Assembly (NCBI GenBank): GCA_903832005.1
Contig: CAIKZO010000075.1
Span: 26,823 to 90,822 of the forward strand
Length of the DNA: 64,000 nt
Reading direction: 5' to 3'
From: Enhydrobacter aerosaccus
Lineage (GTDB): Bacteria; Pseudomonadota; Alphaproteobacteria; Reyranellales; Reyranellaceae
How positions within the stretch are numbered: the stretch's first letter is position 1; every line of letters starts with the position of its first letter. Shown here piece by piece: positions 34,914 to 43,148 of this stretch. The notes under the pieces are model-generated. The model made no database searches, was not told the origin of the DNA, and saw only the letters and a program-made list of their open reading frames with translations. The position numbers and the translations under genes were made by a program.

Positions 34914-35748
34914 ACGTCCCGACGTCGCCGCTGCCCGCAAGGTCCTAAGCGAAGTCTGGCCGGGCAAGGTCCCCGACGATTCGATCGAGCTGCTGAAGGC
35001 GCTCCATATCCTCACGCGCGAGGGCAGCCTCAACGCCGATTCGCGGCGCAAGCTGAAGCAGGTGCTGCATCTGGTGACCCTGCTGCGTCCGGCGCTCGAC
35101 GGGCTGCTGACCGAGAACAAGGACGCCGTGCTGGCCGATCTCGGCACCGGCAAATCCTACCTGGGTTTCATCCTGTACGATCTGGTGATCGGACCGGCGG
35201 GCCACGGCAGCATCGTCGGCGTCGACGTGCGCGGCGAACTGATGGAAAAGGCCGAGAAGCTCGCCGCTGAATGCCATTTCGACCGCATGAGTTTCGTCGC
35301 GGGCGACATCGCGAGCACGATGCTGCCCGAGGGCCGTGCCGACATGGTGACGGCGCTGCACGCCTGCGATACGGCAACCGACGATGCGATCCGCTTCGCG
35401 CTCCATCACAAAGCCAAAGTCGTGGCGCTCATTCCCTGCTGCCAGGCCGAGGTCGCGACCCTGCTCGGTCACAGCAAGAGCCCGCTCGACCAGCTGTGGC
35501 GCCATCCCATGCACCGCCGCGAGTTCGGCGCCCACGTCACCAACGTGCTACGCGCGCTGGTGCTCGAGGCGCATGGCTATAAAGTGCGGGTCACCGAGTT
35601 CACCGGGCTCGAGCACACGATGAAGAACGAGCTGATCCTGGCCACGCGCCACCAGCAATCCAATCCGGTGGCCAAGCGCCAGCTCGACAAACTCGTCGAG
35701 CAGATCGGCGTGCGGCCGGGTCTGCTCGACGTCATGGGCAACGACTAG
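34903..35748 (+). CDS. SAM-dependent methyltransferase (Methyltransf_32/METTL25-like)
   Basis: A 281-residue protein. ADLGTGKSYLGFILYDLV is the SAM motif I, GVDVRGELMEKAEKL follows, and TALHACDTATDDAIRFAL plus LIPCCQAE form the active-site region typical of the METTL25/GSTCD-like methyltransferase domain. The Asp/Cys pattern PCCQ may be catalytic or structural. The substrate is unknown. It starts inside the end of the FAA hydrolase gene, so it is co-translated, and overlaps the convergent serine hydrolase gene by 4 bases. Confidence 0.8.
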   Translation: MSRERPDVAAARKVLSEVWPGKVPDDSIELLKALHILTREGSLNADSRRKLKQVLHLVTLLRPALDGLLTENKDAVLADLGTGKSYLGFILYDLVIGPAGHGSIVGVDVRGELMEKAEKLAAECHFDRMSFVAGDIASTMLPEGRADMVTALHACDTATDDAIRFALHHKAKVVALIPCCQAEVATLLGHSKSPLDQLWRHPMHRREFGAHVTNVLRALVLEAHGYKVRVTEFTGLEHTMKNELILATRHQQSNPVAKRQLDKLVEQIGVRPGLLDVMGND

Positions 35749-36836
35749 GGCGAGAGCCCCGCGAACACCACATCGTTCAGCACGACAAGGTTGACGCGGT
35801 TCTGCTCGATGCCCGGCTTGGGATAGTTGCCGCAGGTCATCGCCACGACGACATCGGCTTCGGGGAAGACATAGAGCTTCTGGCCGCCCCAGCCGATGCC
35901 GCCGAACCAGTGCTGGCGGCGGCCGTTTGTCGTGGTGTCGTAGATGTACCATTGCCAGCCGTAGCTGCGGGCGCCTTCGATCGTCACCTTCGGTGTGGTG
36001 ATGTTTTTCACCCACTCGGTCGGCACGAGTTGCTTGCCCTGCCAGGTGCCGCCCGCCTGGGCGAGCTGGCCGATCTTCAGCATGTCGCGCGGCAGCAGGC
36101 GCAGGCCTGACGCGGTCTGCGGCACGCCGTCTGCGCCCAGGACCCAGTCGGTGGCGCCAAAGCCCATCGGCTCGAACAGGACGCGGCGGGCATACTCCAG
36201 CAGCGGCATGCCCGTGCCCTTGGAGATCAGGTAGCCCAGGATCGCGGTCGCGCCGCCGCAGTAGAGCCACTTGGTGCCGGGCTCGGTGACGATCGGCAGG
36301 GAGAGGATGTAGCGAAAGCGGTCGGGCGCGGCCGCCATCGCGTTCTCGCTGTTGCCCGGCGTGCCGTAGGGGATCGTGAGTTCGTCCCACTGGAAGCCCA
36401 GCGTCATGCTGAGCACGTGCGCCATGGTGAGCTTGTCGCGGCCGGGCTGGGCGGCGAGGTCGGGGTATTGCGGGAACTGGTCGTAGAGCTTGGCTTCGGG
36501 CGGCGGCACCTTGCCGTCGGCGAGCGCGATACCGTAGAGCAAGCCAACCACGCTTTTGGAGACCGAGCGTAGGTCGTGGATCACTTCGGGGCCGAAGGTG
36601 ACGGTGCCCAGTGGCTCGCCCCATCGTTCGTCGACACCGACGCCGTAGTGTTCGAACAGAGTCTTGCCGCCCTGCGCGACAAGCACCGAGTGCAAGCCGT
36701 TGACCTTGCCGTCGGCCTCGACCTTCGCGAGGCGGCGCGCGAAGTCGTCGGCGGTGGGTGCGGCGAGCGCGGTGCGGGCGATCGATGTCATGAGGGCGGC
36801 TCCCGTACCCAACAGCATGTGGCGGCGATCGATCAT
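35745..36836 (-). CDS. Serine hydrolase, class C beta-lactamase family, exported
   Basis: A 363-residue protein. MIDRRHMLLGTGAALMTS is a Tat-like signal peptide (RR near the start, cleavage about residue 26). The SxxK motif is Ser91-Val-Ser-Lys94 in DLRSVSKSVVG and the YxN-like Tyr is in WLYCGGATAILGYL. WFGGIGWGGQKLYVFPEADV is the third motif area, with HW.G in place of KTG (QHWFGGIGWGG). Family members are esterases, D-aminopeptidases or lactamases; true beta-lactamase activity is not implied. Its start overlaps the stop of the GntR gene by 4 bases. Confidence 0.87.
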   Translation of the reverse strand: MIDRRHMLLGTGAALMTSIARTALAAPTADDFARRLAKVEADGKVNGLHSVLVAQGGKTLFEHYGVGVDERWGEPLGTVTFGPEVIHDLRSVSKSVVGLLYGIALADGKVPPPEAKLYDQFPQYPDLAAQPGRDKLTMAHVLSMTLGFQWDELTIPYGTPGNSENAMAAAPDRFRYILSLPIVTEPGTKWLYCGGATAILGYLISKGTGMPLLEYARRVLFEPMGFGATDWVLGADGVPQTASGLRLLPRDMLKIGQLAQAGGTWQGKQLVPTEWVKNITTPKVTIEGARSYGWQWYIYDTTTNGRRQHWFGGIGWGGQKLYVFPEADVVVAMTCGNYPKPGIEQNRVNLVVLNDVVFAGLSP

Positions 36837-37630
36837 GGCTTTTTCCTTTCGGGCACGAAGCGCGGTTGCGTGTCCTGGTCGGTGACGAAGCGCTGGCGGA
36901 CCGTGGCGCTCATCTCGGCGATCAGCCGGCCGGTCTCGTCGACATGTTCGAGCATGAGCCGGCGCACCTCGTCGGCGTCGCCCTGCCGCGCCGCGTCGAG
37001 CAGGCGACGGTGGGCCGCGACGTTGGTGTCGCCCAGGTGCCGGTGGCCGGCGTGCTCGGGATGCTCGACCATGGTGAGCGTGTGGCGCAGCAGGTGATTG
37101 ATCACCTCGCAGAAGAAGCGCAGCAGCGTGTTGGGATTGCGGGCGGCCAGAATGTCGTGGAAGTAGAGATCTTCCTGGCGCTGCTCGAGCGCATGCGACT
37201 TGCTCACCGGCGCGGGCGCGCAGGTCTCGATGCTGCGTTCGAGGGCGGCGAAGTCGTCTTCGGTCAGGTATGGCAGCGCGCCGGCCGCCAGCTCGGGCTC
37301 GAGGATGCGGCGCACGGCGTAGATCTGCGCCACGTCGAGCTTCTGGAAGAAGAGATAGTTCTGCAGCAGCTGGAAGGCGCGTTCGAGCGGCACTTCGCCG
37401 ACCGTCGCGCCGCCGGTCGGACCGGTTGAGACCTTCACCAGCCCCTGAACCTCGAGCGACTTCAGCGCCTCGCGTGCCGTGCCCTTGCTGACGCCGAACA
37501 GCTCCTGCAGCTCGTTTTCCTTCGGCAGCTTGTCGCCCGGGGCGACGCGGCGCTCGGCGATCCAGCGCTTGATCTCGTCGACCATGACGTCGCCGCGCTT
37601 GGGGGTGCGGAAGTTCGTTCGATCGGTCAT
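36833..37630 (-). CDS. GntR-family regulator, FadR-type
   Basis: A 265-residue regulator. The winged helix (about 12-75) contains LPKENELQELFGVSKGTAREALKSLEVQGLV, here quoted in parts: LPKENELQELF and GVSKGTAREALKSLEVQGLV. The C-terminal FCD domain has the metal-binding His and Asp in EDLYFHDILAARN and HRHLGDTNVAAHRRLLDA. It probably senses a small acid and controls itself and the serine hydrolase gene it is coupled to. A perfect 24-bp palindrome lies directly before its start codon. Confidence 0.92.
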   Translation of the reverse strand: MTDRTNFRTPKRGDVMVDEIKRWIAERRVAPGDKLPKENELQELFGVSKGTAREALKSLEVQGLVKVSTGPTGGATVGEVPLERAFQLLQNYLFFQKLDVAQIYAVRRILEPELAAGALPYLTEDDFAALERSIETCAPAPVSKSHALEQRQEDLYFHDILAARNPNTLLRFFCEVINHLLRHTLTMVEHPEHAGHRHLGDTNVAAHRRLLDAARQGDADEVRRLMLEHVDETGRLIAEMSATVRQRFVTDQDTQPRFVPERKKP

Positions 37631-37631
37631 A

Positions 37632-37655
37632 TCCTATTTATTATAATAAATAGGA
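37632..37655 (-). promoter_or_regulatory. Perfect 24-bp palindromic operator before the GntR gene
   Basis: Half TCCTATTTATTA (37632-37643) is followed by its exact complement TAATAAATAGGA (37644-37655). It contains TATAAT in both orientations and, on the coding strand, AGGA just before the ATG at 37630. Binding here would block both the promoter and ribosome entry. AT-rich in a GC-rich genome. Confidence 0.7.
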
Positions 37656-37783
37656 CAGAAACAAGGCGCTTATCTTGAAATATTATTGCGCGAGAGGGGT
37701 GGCAAAATCCGGTACAAAACGCGGGAAAAGCCTTATGCCATCGGCATCCGAGCTGTTCCAGGATTTTGGTACATTTTCGTGCC

Positions 37784-38374
37784 TCAGCCGAGAATCTCGT
37801 AATGCGCCTCGGTCGTGGTGCCGGTCTGGCCGTTGATGGGCAGGATGTCCTGCGGGCAGGCCGACATGGCCACGATGCAGTCGAGCTCGGCCCGCAGCGT
37901 GACGTAGTCGCCGGGCTTGCTGGTCGGCGGATCGAAGGACAGGCCGCCGCCCGGCGTCCACGGAATATGCATGAAGAGGTTGAACGGGCTCGGGCACTCC
38001 GGCGGCGTCAGACCCAACGCCTGCATCCCGGCAAAGAGATTGTCGGTGCAGTTGTCGTGGTATTCCTTCACGCCCAGCAGGATGTAGCGCTCGCTATCGC
38101 AGGCCGCGATCAAGGTGTCGTGGTCGCCGCGGCTGGTGTCGGCCGTCAGGGTCAGGATCTTGCGGCGGCGGTTGGTGTAGAGCCCGTCGCCCACCCGCGG
38201 GATCATCTTGGTGAGCGTGGCGCGCGTGTGCTCCATCGACATGAATTCGGTCAGCATGCCGGCGGTGAAGGCCCAGGTATCGACCACCTGCGCACCGTGC
38301 GCGTTGACGATGCGGATCGACTGACCCTGCTTCACATAGGTGGCCTTGCCGCGGCGGGCGGGAATGGTTTCCAT
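37784..38374 (-). CDS. DUF1989/urea carboxylase-associated family protein
   Basis: A 196-residue DUF1989 protein. METIPARRGKATYVKQGQ, QVVDTWAF, MSMEHTRATL and the metal-site segments NCTDNLF and CPSPFNLFMHIPW are typical. Family members beside urea/guanidine carboxylase genes form the carboxyguanidine deiminase; this one is alone, with no carboxylase or allophanate hydrolase nearby. The ATG follows GGAGG. The 153-base gap to the GntR gene holds no ORF. Confidence 0.87.
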   Translation of the reverse strand: METIPARRGKATYVKQGQSIRIVNAHGAQVVDTWAFTAGMLTEFMSMEHTRATLTKMIPRVGDGLYTNRRRKILTLTADTSRGDHDTLIAACDSERYILLGVKEYHDNCTDNLFAGMQALGLTPPECPSPFNLFMHIPWTPGGGLSFDPPTSKPGDYVTLRAELDCIVAMSACPQDILPINGQTGTTTEAHYEILG

Positions 38375-38435
38375 CGATCCTCCAGTGAACCTGCTCACTA
38401 GAGAAGACCGCCCGCTGCGGGAGTTCAACTCTTGA

Positions 38436-39485
38436 TTAGGCGGCCGCGTTCGGCATGACGCGGTTCTTGAGTGGCTGCCAGGTGGTACGCGGGATGATGC
38501 GCAAGGTGTCGCGGAACTGCCGCGCGCATTCGGCCCAGGTGAAGCTCTCGGCGTGGGTACGGCAGAGGGCGGGATCGGACTCGATGGCGGCGAGGCAGGC
38601 CGTGCGCAGGTCTTCGTGGACGGCGCCCACGCCCTTGATCGTGACGACGTCGAGCGGACCCGGTACCGGATAGCCGGCGACCGGCACGCCCGAGGCCAGC
38701 GCCTCGACCATGACGAGGCCGAACGTGTCGGTGCGGCTGGGGAAGACGAAGCAATCGGCCTGGCTGTAGCGGTAGGACAGTTCCTCGGTATCGACCGAGC
38801 CGAAGAAGTGCGCGTCCTTGTACTTGCGCTGCAGCTCCTTCATCTGCGGCCCGCCGCCCACCACCCACTTGCTGCCGGGCAGGTCGAGGTCGAGGAAGGC
38901 CTTGATGTTCTTCTCGATCGCCAGGCGTCCGGCGTAGAGCCAGATCGGCCGCGGCTCGTTGGTGTGCTCGCGCGGTCGGGGATGGAAGGCCGTGATGTCG
39001 ACGCCGCGCGACCATGGCACCAGGTTCTTGAAGCCGCGCGACGCCAGCTCGTCGCGGATCGACTGCGCCACCACCAGCACCGCCGACGACGGTGCATGGA
39101 AAAGGCGCACGAAGGCGTAGCTCCAGGCGATCGGCACGCGGATGCGCGCCTGCACATATTCGGGGAAGCGCGTGTGATAGGCCGAGGTGAAGGGGATCTT
39201 GCGCTTGCGGCAGAAGGCGCGTGCCGCCCAGCCGAGCGGTCCCTCGGTCACCAGATGGATCGCGTCGGGCGCGAACAGCTTCAGCATGTGGTTGAGGCGC
39301 GCCGCTGGAAACAGCGACAGGCGGATCTCGGGATAGGTCGGGCAGGGCAGGGTGCGGAAGCGGTCTGGGCCGAAGACCTCGACCTCGTGCCCTTCGGCCT
39401 GCAACAGCCTCACGACGGTTTCGATGGTGCGGACGACGCCGTTGATCTGGGGGCGCCAGGCATCAGAGACGATGGCGATGCGCAA
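38436..39485 (-). CDS. Glycosyltransferase family 4 (Agt-like lipid glycosyltransferase)
   Basis: A 349-residue GT-B enzyme. MRIAIVSDAWRPQINGVVRT is the N-terminal acceptor fold and VEALASGVPVAGYPVPGPLDV the nucleotide-sugar site with the conserved Glu. It lies 7 bases after the PlcP-like gene. In alphaproteobacteria the pairing of plcP with a GT4 gene named agt produces glycolipids that replace phospholipids during phosphate starvation. The sequence alone cannot show the acceptor; the neighbourhood makes diacylglycerol the best guess. Confidence 0.83.
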   Translation of the reverse strand: MRIAIVSDAWRPQINGVVRTIETVVRLLQAEGHEVEVFGPDRFRTLPCPTYPEIRLSLFPAARLNHMLKLFAPDAIHLVTEGPLGWAARAFCRKRKIPFTSAYHTRFPEYVQARIRVPIAWSYAFVRLFHAPSSAVLVVAQSIRDELASRGFKNLVPWSRGVDITAFHPRPREHTNEPRPIWLYAGRLAIEKNIKAFLDLDLPGSKWVVGGGPQMKELQRKYKDAHFFGSVDTEELSYRYSQADCFVFPSRTDTFGLVMVEALASGVPVAGYPVPGPLDVVTIKGVGAVHEDLRTACLAAIESDPALCRTHAESFTWAECARQFRDTLRIIPRTTWQPLKNRVMPNAAA

Positions 39486-39492
39486 TTCGGTT

Positions 39493-40314
39493 CTACTCCG
39501 CGGCCATTTGCGCGGGCGTGAAGGAAGTGGTGAGCGACGAGTTGGCCCGCGCCATCTCCTCGGCCCAATGCACGATGCGCAGGCGTCCGTCGAAATCCTC
39601 GACGAGCGCGGTGCAGCTTTCGACCCAGTCGCCGTCGTTGCAGTAGAGAACGCCTTCGATGGTGCGCATCTCGGCGTGATGGATATGGCCGCAGACCACG
39701 CCGTTGACGCCGCGGCGGCGGGCTTCGCTGGCGACGGCGGCCTCGTAGTTGCCGATGAACTGGACGGCGTTCTTGACCCGGTGCTTCAGGTAGGCCGAGA
39801 GCGACCAGTAGGGCAGGCCGAGCTTGCGGCGGCCCCAGTTGAACCAGGTGTTGAGGCGCAGCGCCGAGGTGTAGGCCCAGTCGCCCAGGATCGCCAGCCA
39901 GCGCGCGTAGCGCACGATGCCATCGAACTGGTCGCCGTGGATCACCAGCATTTTCTTGCCGTTGGGCGTCTCGTGGATCGCCTCTTCCTGGACGCGCACG
40001 TCGCCGAAGGTGAGCTGGCAGTATTGCCGCGCCGCCTCGTCGTGGTTGCCCGGAATGTAGATCACGTTGGTGCCCTTGCGCGCCTTGCGCATGATCTTCT
40101 GCACCACGTCGTTATGGGCCTGCGGCCAGTACCACCAGCGCTTCAGCCGCCAGCCGTCGACAATGTCGCCCACGAGGTAGAGATGCTCGCACTCGTTGTT
40201 CTTCAGGAAGTCGAGCAGGATGTCGGCCTGACACCCCCGCGTGCCGAGATGGATGTCGGACAGGAAGATCGCGTGATGGCGGGCGGGTGGGTGTTGCTGT
40301 TCGATAACGGTCAT
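39493..40314 (-). CDS. Metallophosphoesterase, PlcP-like phospholipase C (LpxH superfamily)
   Basis: A 273-residue calcineurin-like phosphoesterase. Metal ligands are visible: Asp20/His22 (FLSDIHLGTRG), Asp50 (LVGDIVDGWRL), Asn90/His91 (IPGNHDE), a His in VIHGDQFD and His in CGHIHHAEM. This COG2908 branch is often annotated UDP-2,3-diacylglucosamine diphosphatase, but Sinorhizobium PlcP, which removes the headgroup of phosphatidylcholine and other phospholipids under phosphate limitation, belongs here. The adjacent GT4 gene, divergent lipid kinase and Pho-box-like site favour PlcP. An LpxH role is the alternative. Confidence 0.82.
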   Translation of the reverse strand: MTVIEQQHPPARHHAIFLSDIHLGTRGCQADILLDFLKNNECEHLYLVGDIVDGWRLKRWWYWPQAHNDVVQKIMRKARKGTNVIYIPGNHDEAARQYCQLTFGDVRVQEEAIHETPNGKKMLVIHGDQFDGIVRYARWLAILGDWAYTSALRLNTWFNWGRRKLGLPYWSLSAYLKHRVKNAVQFIGNYEAAVASEARRRGVNGVVCGHIHHAEMRTIEGVLYCNDGDWVESCTALVEDFDGRLRIVHWAEEMARANSSLTTSFTPAQMAAE

Positions 40315-40411
40315 GTGGATAAGGTCTCGACCGACACTAAATCTGATGTGCGCGATTGCACTAACCTCAGCAGATTGTGTATGTGAGCCGTTGCGTAGCA
40401 GTGAATCGGTT

Positions 40412-40429
40412 GTGACAATTCAATGACAT
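40412..40429 (-). promoter_or_regulatory. Pho-box-like site between plcP-agt and lipid kinase
   Basis: On the minus strand ATGTCAT (40429-40423), TGAA, TTGTCAC (40418-40412) match 11 of 14 positions of CTGTCAT-N4-CTGTCAT. It points toward the plcP-like gene, whose start is 98 bases away, and overlaps the ATG of the kinase gene at 40423. Confidence 0.55.
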
Positions 40430-41346
40430 TCACGCCCCCGAAATCGATCCTTCTGATCCGCAATCCAATCGCGGGACGGCGCCGCCGTGGACTGGTGGAT
40501 GACGTCATGCGCCTGGTGCGCGCCGAGGGCTGGACGGTAGATCTGGTCGACACCGCGGCGTCAGGCGACGCTCGGCGTATCGCCGAGACCTGCGACGCCA
40601 GCCGTTACGCGGTGGTCGCGGTGGCGGGCGGCGACGGCACGATCAACGAGGTGGTGAACGGCCTGGCGCGTCGTGCCGATGGCGGCCCGGCGCTGGCGAT
40701 CGTGCCGCTCGGCACCGCCAACGTGCTGGCGCATGAGCTTGGCCTCAGCGCCACGGCCACGGCGGTAGCCAATACGATGATCGCGGGCCGCGAGCTGCTG
40801 GTGCGGCCGGGCGAGGCGACGAGTACTGGCATGCCGCGTCATTTCTCGCTGATGGCGGGTGCCGGCTTCGACGCCAAGGTGGTGGCGGGCGTCAGTGCGC
40901 CGCTCAAGCGCCGGCTCGGCAAGGCCGCCTACGTCTGGCGCTCGATGGTCGAGACGCGGCGCTATCGGCCGGTGCGCTATGCCGTGGAGATCGATGGCAC
41001 GCGCTATGAGGCCGCCTCCGTGATCGTGACGCGCAGCCGTCTCTATGCCGGCCCTTACGTGCTGGCGCCGGCCGCGGCGCTCGGCGACCCGCTGCTGCAC
41101 ATCTGCCTGTTCGAGCGCTGGGGCCGTCTGCAGACCTTGCGCTTTGGCCTCGCGCTGCTGATGGGACGCCTGCCGCACACCGGCGGCTTCCGCGTGATCA
41201 CCGGCCGCGACGTGAAGGTCTCAGTGCTGAGCGATGCGGGTGAAGACCGCAGCCAGCCAGTGCAGATCGACGGCGACAACGCGCTGACCTTGCCGGTCTC
41301 GATCGCTATCGCCGCAGGCGCGGTGCGGCTGCTGCACCCGGCCTAG
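40423..41346 (+). CDS. Diacylglycerol kinase-family lipid kinase (YegS-like)
   Basis: A 307-residue protein with the DAGK catalytic motif GGDGTINEVVNG (69-80), ILLIRNPIAGRRR at the N-terminus and PLGTANVLAHELGL. It would phosphorylate diacylglycerol or a similar lipid. Beside a PlcP-like gene this could return diacylglycerol to the phospholipid pool. The ATG at 40423 lacks a clear ribosome binding site and overlaps a Pho-box-like site, which could repress it when the divergent operon is induced. It overlaps the convergent GNAT gene by 4 bases. Confidence 0.88.
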   Translation: MTFTPPKSILLIRNPIAGRRRRGLVDDVMRLVRAEGWTVDLVDTAASGDARRIAETCDASRYAVVAVAGGDGTINEVVNGLARRADGGPALAIVPLGTANVLAHELGLSATATAVANTMIAGRELLVRPGEATSTGMPRHFSLMAGAGFDAKVVAGVSAPLKRRLGKAAYVWRSMVETRRYRPVRYAVEIDGTRYEAASVIVTRSRLYAGPYVLAPAAALGDPLLHICLFERWGRLQTLRFGLALLMGRLPHTGGFRVITGRDVKVSVLSDAGEDRSQPVQIDGDNALTLPVSIAIAAGAVRLLHPA

Positions 41347-41861
41347 AGCGTCTTCTCCATGTAGAAGCGGACGATGCCGCCGCCCACGGTCTTGTTCGAC
41401 GCCTGATCGGCGGCTTCCTCGCGCACCAGCCGGTATCCCGTCGCCCGATAAAGTGCCAGCGCGGCGGGCTGTACCTCCGACGTGCTCAGCACCATCTTTG
41501 GCCGTCCGAGCGCGCGGCATTGCTGCTCGGCATAATCGAGCATCCTGCGGGCGATCCCGATGCGCCTCGCGTCGGGGTCGACGTACATGCGGCGCAGCTC
41601 GAAGGCATCGTCACCCGCCGGCTCGAGACCGAAGTAGCCGACCAGCGCGCCGTCCCGTAGCGCCACCCAGAAACCGCGCTGCTGCTTTGCATCGTAATAT
41701 TCCGGGATCCGGTCGATCTCGCTTGCGAGCGACGAGACGATGTAGGCCTCGAACCGTTCGCGCAGTTCAGGCGGCGCCAGTTGGCGATTGATGCGGATGA
41801 AGAGGGTGCGCACCGGCTCGTGGTCGCGCGCTTCGTAGGGTCGGAAGGTGATCGACGTCAT
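41343..41861 (-). CDS. GNAT acetyltransferase
   Basis: A 172-residue GNAT protein. The acetyl-CoA-binding loop is RRIGIARRMLDYAEQQCRAL, preceded by FELRRMYVDPDA, and the C-terminus has ALALYRATGYRLV. Substrate unknown. The start at 41861 lies two bases after the end of the MFS gene, so both belong to one minus-strand transcript. The much longer in-frame reading to 43091 is an artefact of the MFS gene. Confidence 0.88.
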   Translation of the reverse strand: MTSITFRPYEARDHEPVRTLFIRINRQLAPPELRERFEAYIVSSLASEIDRIPEYYDAKQQRGFWVALRDGALVGYFGLEPAGDDAFELRRMYVDPDARRIGIARRMLDYAEQQCRALGRPKMVLSTSEVQPAALALYRATGYRLVREEAADQASNKTVGGGIVRFYMEKTL

Positions 41862-41863
41862 GG

Positions 41864-43081
41864 TCAGGCTCCGGCCGCGACAGCAAGTGCGGGCGGCTTG
41901 TCGGTGATGGGGAAGTGCACTGCGGCGGCCAGCAGGCCCGCGGCGGCTGTGCCGATCCAGATCAGTGAATAGGAGCCTGTCAGGTCGAACACCAGTCCGC
42001 CCATCCAGGCACCGAGGAACGAGCCCACCTGATGGCTGAGGAAGCAGACGCCGAACAGCGTGCCGAGATGGCGCATGCCGAAGACCCGCGCCACCCATCC
42101 GCCGGTGAGCGGCACCGTGCCGAGCCAGGTCAGCCCCATGATGGCCGCGAAGATCACGACGGACTCCGTGCTCTTGGGCAGCAGGAAGAACGCGCCGATC
42201 GCCACCGCCCGGATCAGGTAGAGCCAGCCCAGCACGTATTGCTGGCGGAAGCGGCCGCCCAGCCAGCCGCAGGCCCAGCTGCCGATCATGTTGAACAGCC
42301 CGATCACCGCCAGTGCCGTGGCGCCGAGGCCGATCGGCATGTGGCAGAGCGTGAGATAGCCCGGCAGGTGGGTCGCGATGAAGGCGAGCTGGAAGCCGCA
42401 GCTGAAGAAGCCGAGGGTGAGCAGACGATAGCCGCGATGACGGCTGGCCTGCATGAGGGCCTCGCGCAACGGTGGCGCCGGCGGCTCCTTTACCGGCGCG
42501 ACACCGGGATCGCGGCGATCGAGCATGAAGCCCAGCGGCACGGCGATCAACATGACCGACGCCATCACGAGAAGAGAGGTGGAAGTGCCGGATCCATCCG
42601 TGATCGCTTGGGCGAGAGGCACCAGGACGGTCTGGCCGAGCGAGCCGCCGGCGCTCGCCAGCCCCATGGCCATGCTGCGTTTCTCGGGCGTGGCCGCGCG
42701 TCCAACGGCGGTCAGCACGACGCCGAAAGTCGTGCAGCTGATGCCGATGCCGACCAGCACGCCCATCCCGATCGCCAGCATTGGCCCCGACGGAAAGAGC
42801 GCCGCGATCGCCAGGCCCGCGGCATAGATGATCGCGCCGAAAGCAACGACGGGTGCCGCGCCGTGGCGGTCGGCGGCGGCGCCCGCGAATGGCTGGGCGA
42901 AGCCCCAGACCAGATTGTGCAGCGCGATCGCGAAGGCCACGACCGTGACCGGGATGCCGTGGTTGAAGGAGAAGGGATCGATGAACAGACCGAAGGTCTG
43001 CCGAACGCCCATCGCGGCACTCATGATGAGAGCGCCCGCGACGAGGACGAGTGTGGCGCGTTTGAGGTGGACTGCTTGCAT
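41864..43081 (-). CDS. MFS transporter
   Basis: A 405-residue protein with about twelve membrane segments. It has the start GALIMSAAMGVRQTFGLFIDP, the loop DRHGAAPVVAFGAI between helices 2 and 3, and PEKRSMAMGLASAGGSLGQ at helix 5, as in the oxalate/monocarboxylate-like NNP/OFA MFS branches. It probably moves an organic anion or drug across the inner membrane. It is followed by a GNAT gene, and a LysR gene ends upstream on the same strand (67-base gap between MFS start and LysR stop). Confidence 0.9.
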   Translation of the reverse strand: MQAVHLKRATLVLVAGALIMSAAMGVRQTFGLFIDPFSFNHGIPVTVVAFAIALHNLVWGFAQPFAGAAADRHGAAPVVAFGAIIYAAGLAIAALFPSGPMLAIGMGVLVGIGISCTTFGVVLTAVGRAATPEKRSMAMGLASAGGSLGQTVLVPLAQAITDGSGTSTSLLVMASVMLIAVPLGFMLDRRDPGVAPVKEPPAPPLREALMQASRHRGYRLLTLGFFSCGFQLAFIATHLPGYLTLCHMPIGLGATALAVIGLFNMIGSWACGWLGGRFRQQYVLGWLYLIRAVAIGAFFLLPKSTESVVIFAAIMGLTWLGTVPLTGGWVARVFGMRHLGTLFGVCFLSHQVGSFLGAWMGGLVFDLTGSYSLIWIGTAAAGLLAAAVHFPITDKPPALAVAAGA

Positions 43082-43148
43082 CGCTCGACAATGGGGAGCG
43101 GCTGCGAGCGCGACAAAGGAGAAGCTCTTGGCGCCGAGTGAAGGATAT

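Noticed and set aside
35745..36836. Antibiotic-resistance beta-lactamase
   Set aside because: The SxxK motif is present but the KTG-type motif is replaced; members of this family are mostly esterases or peptidases.
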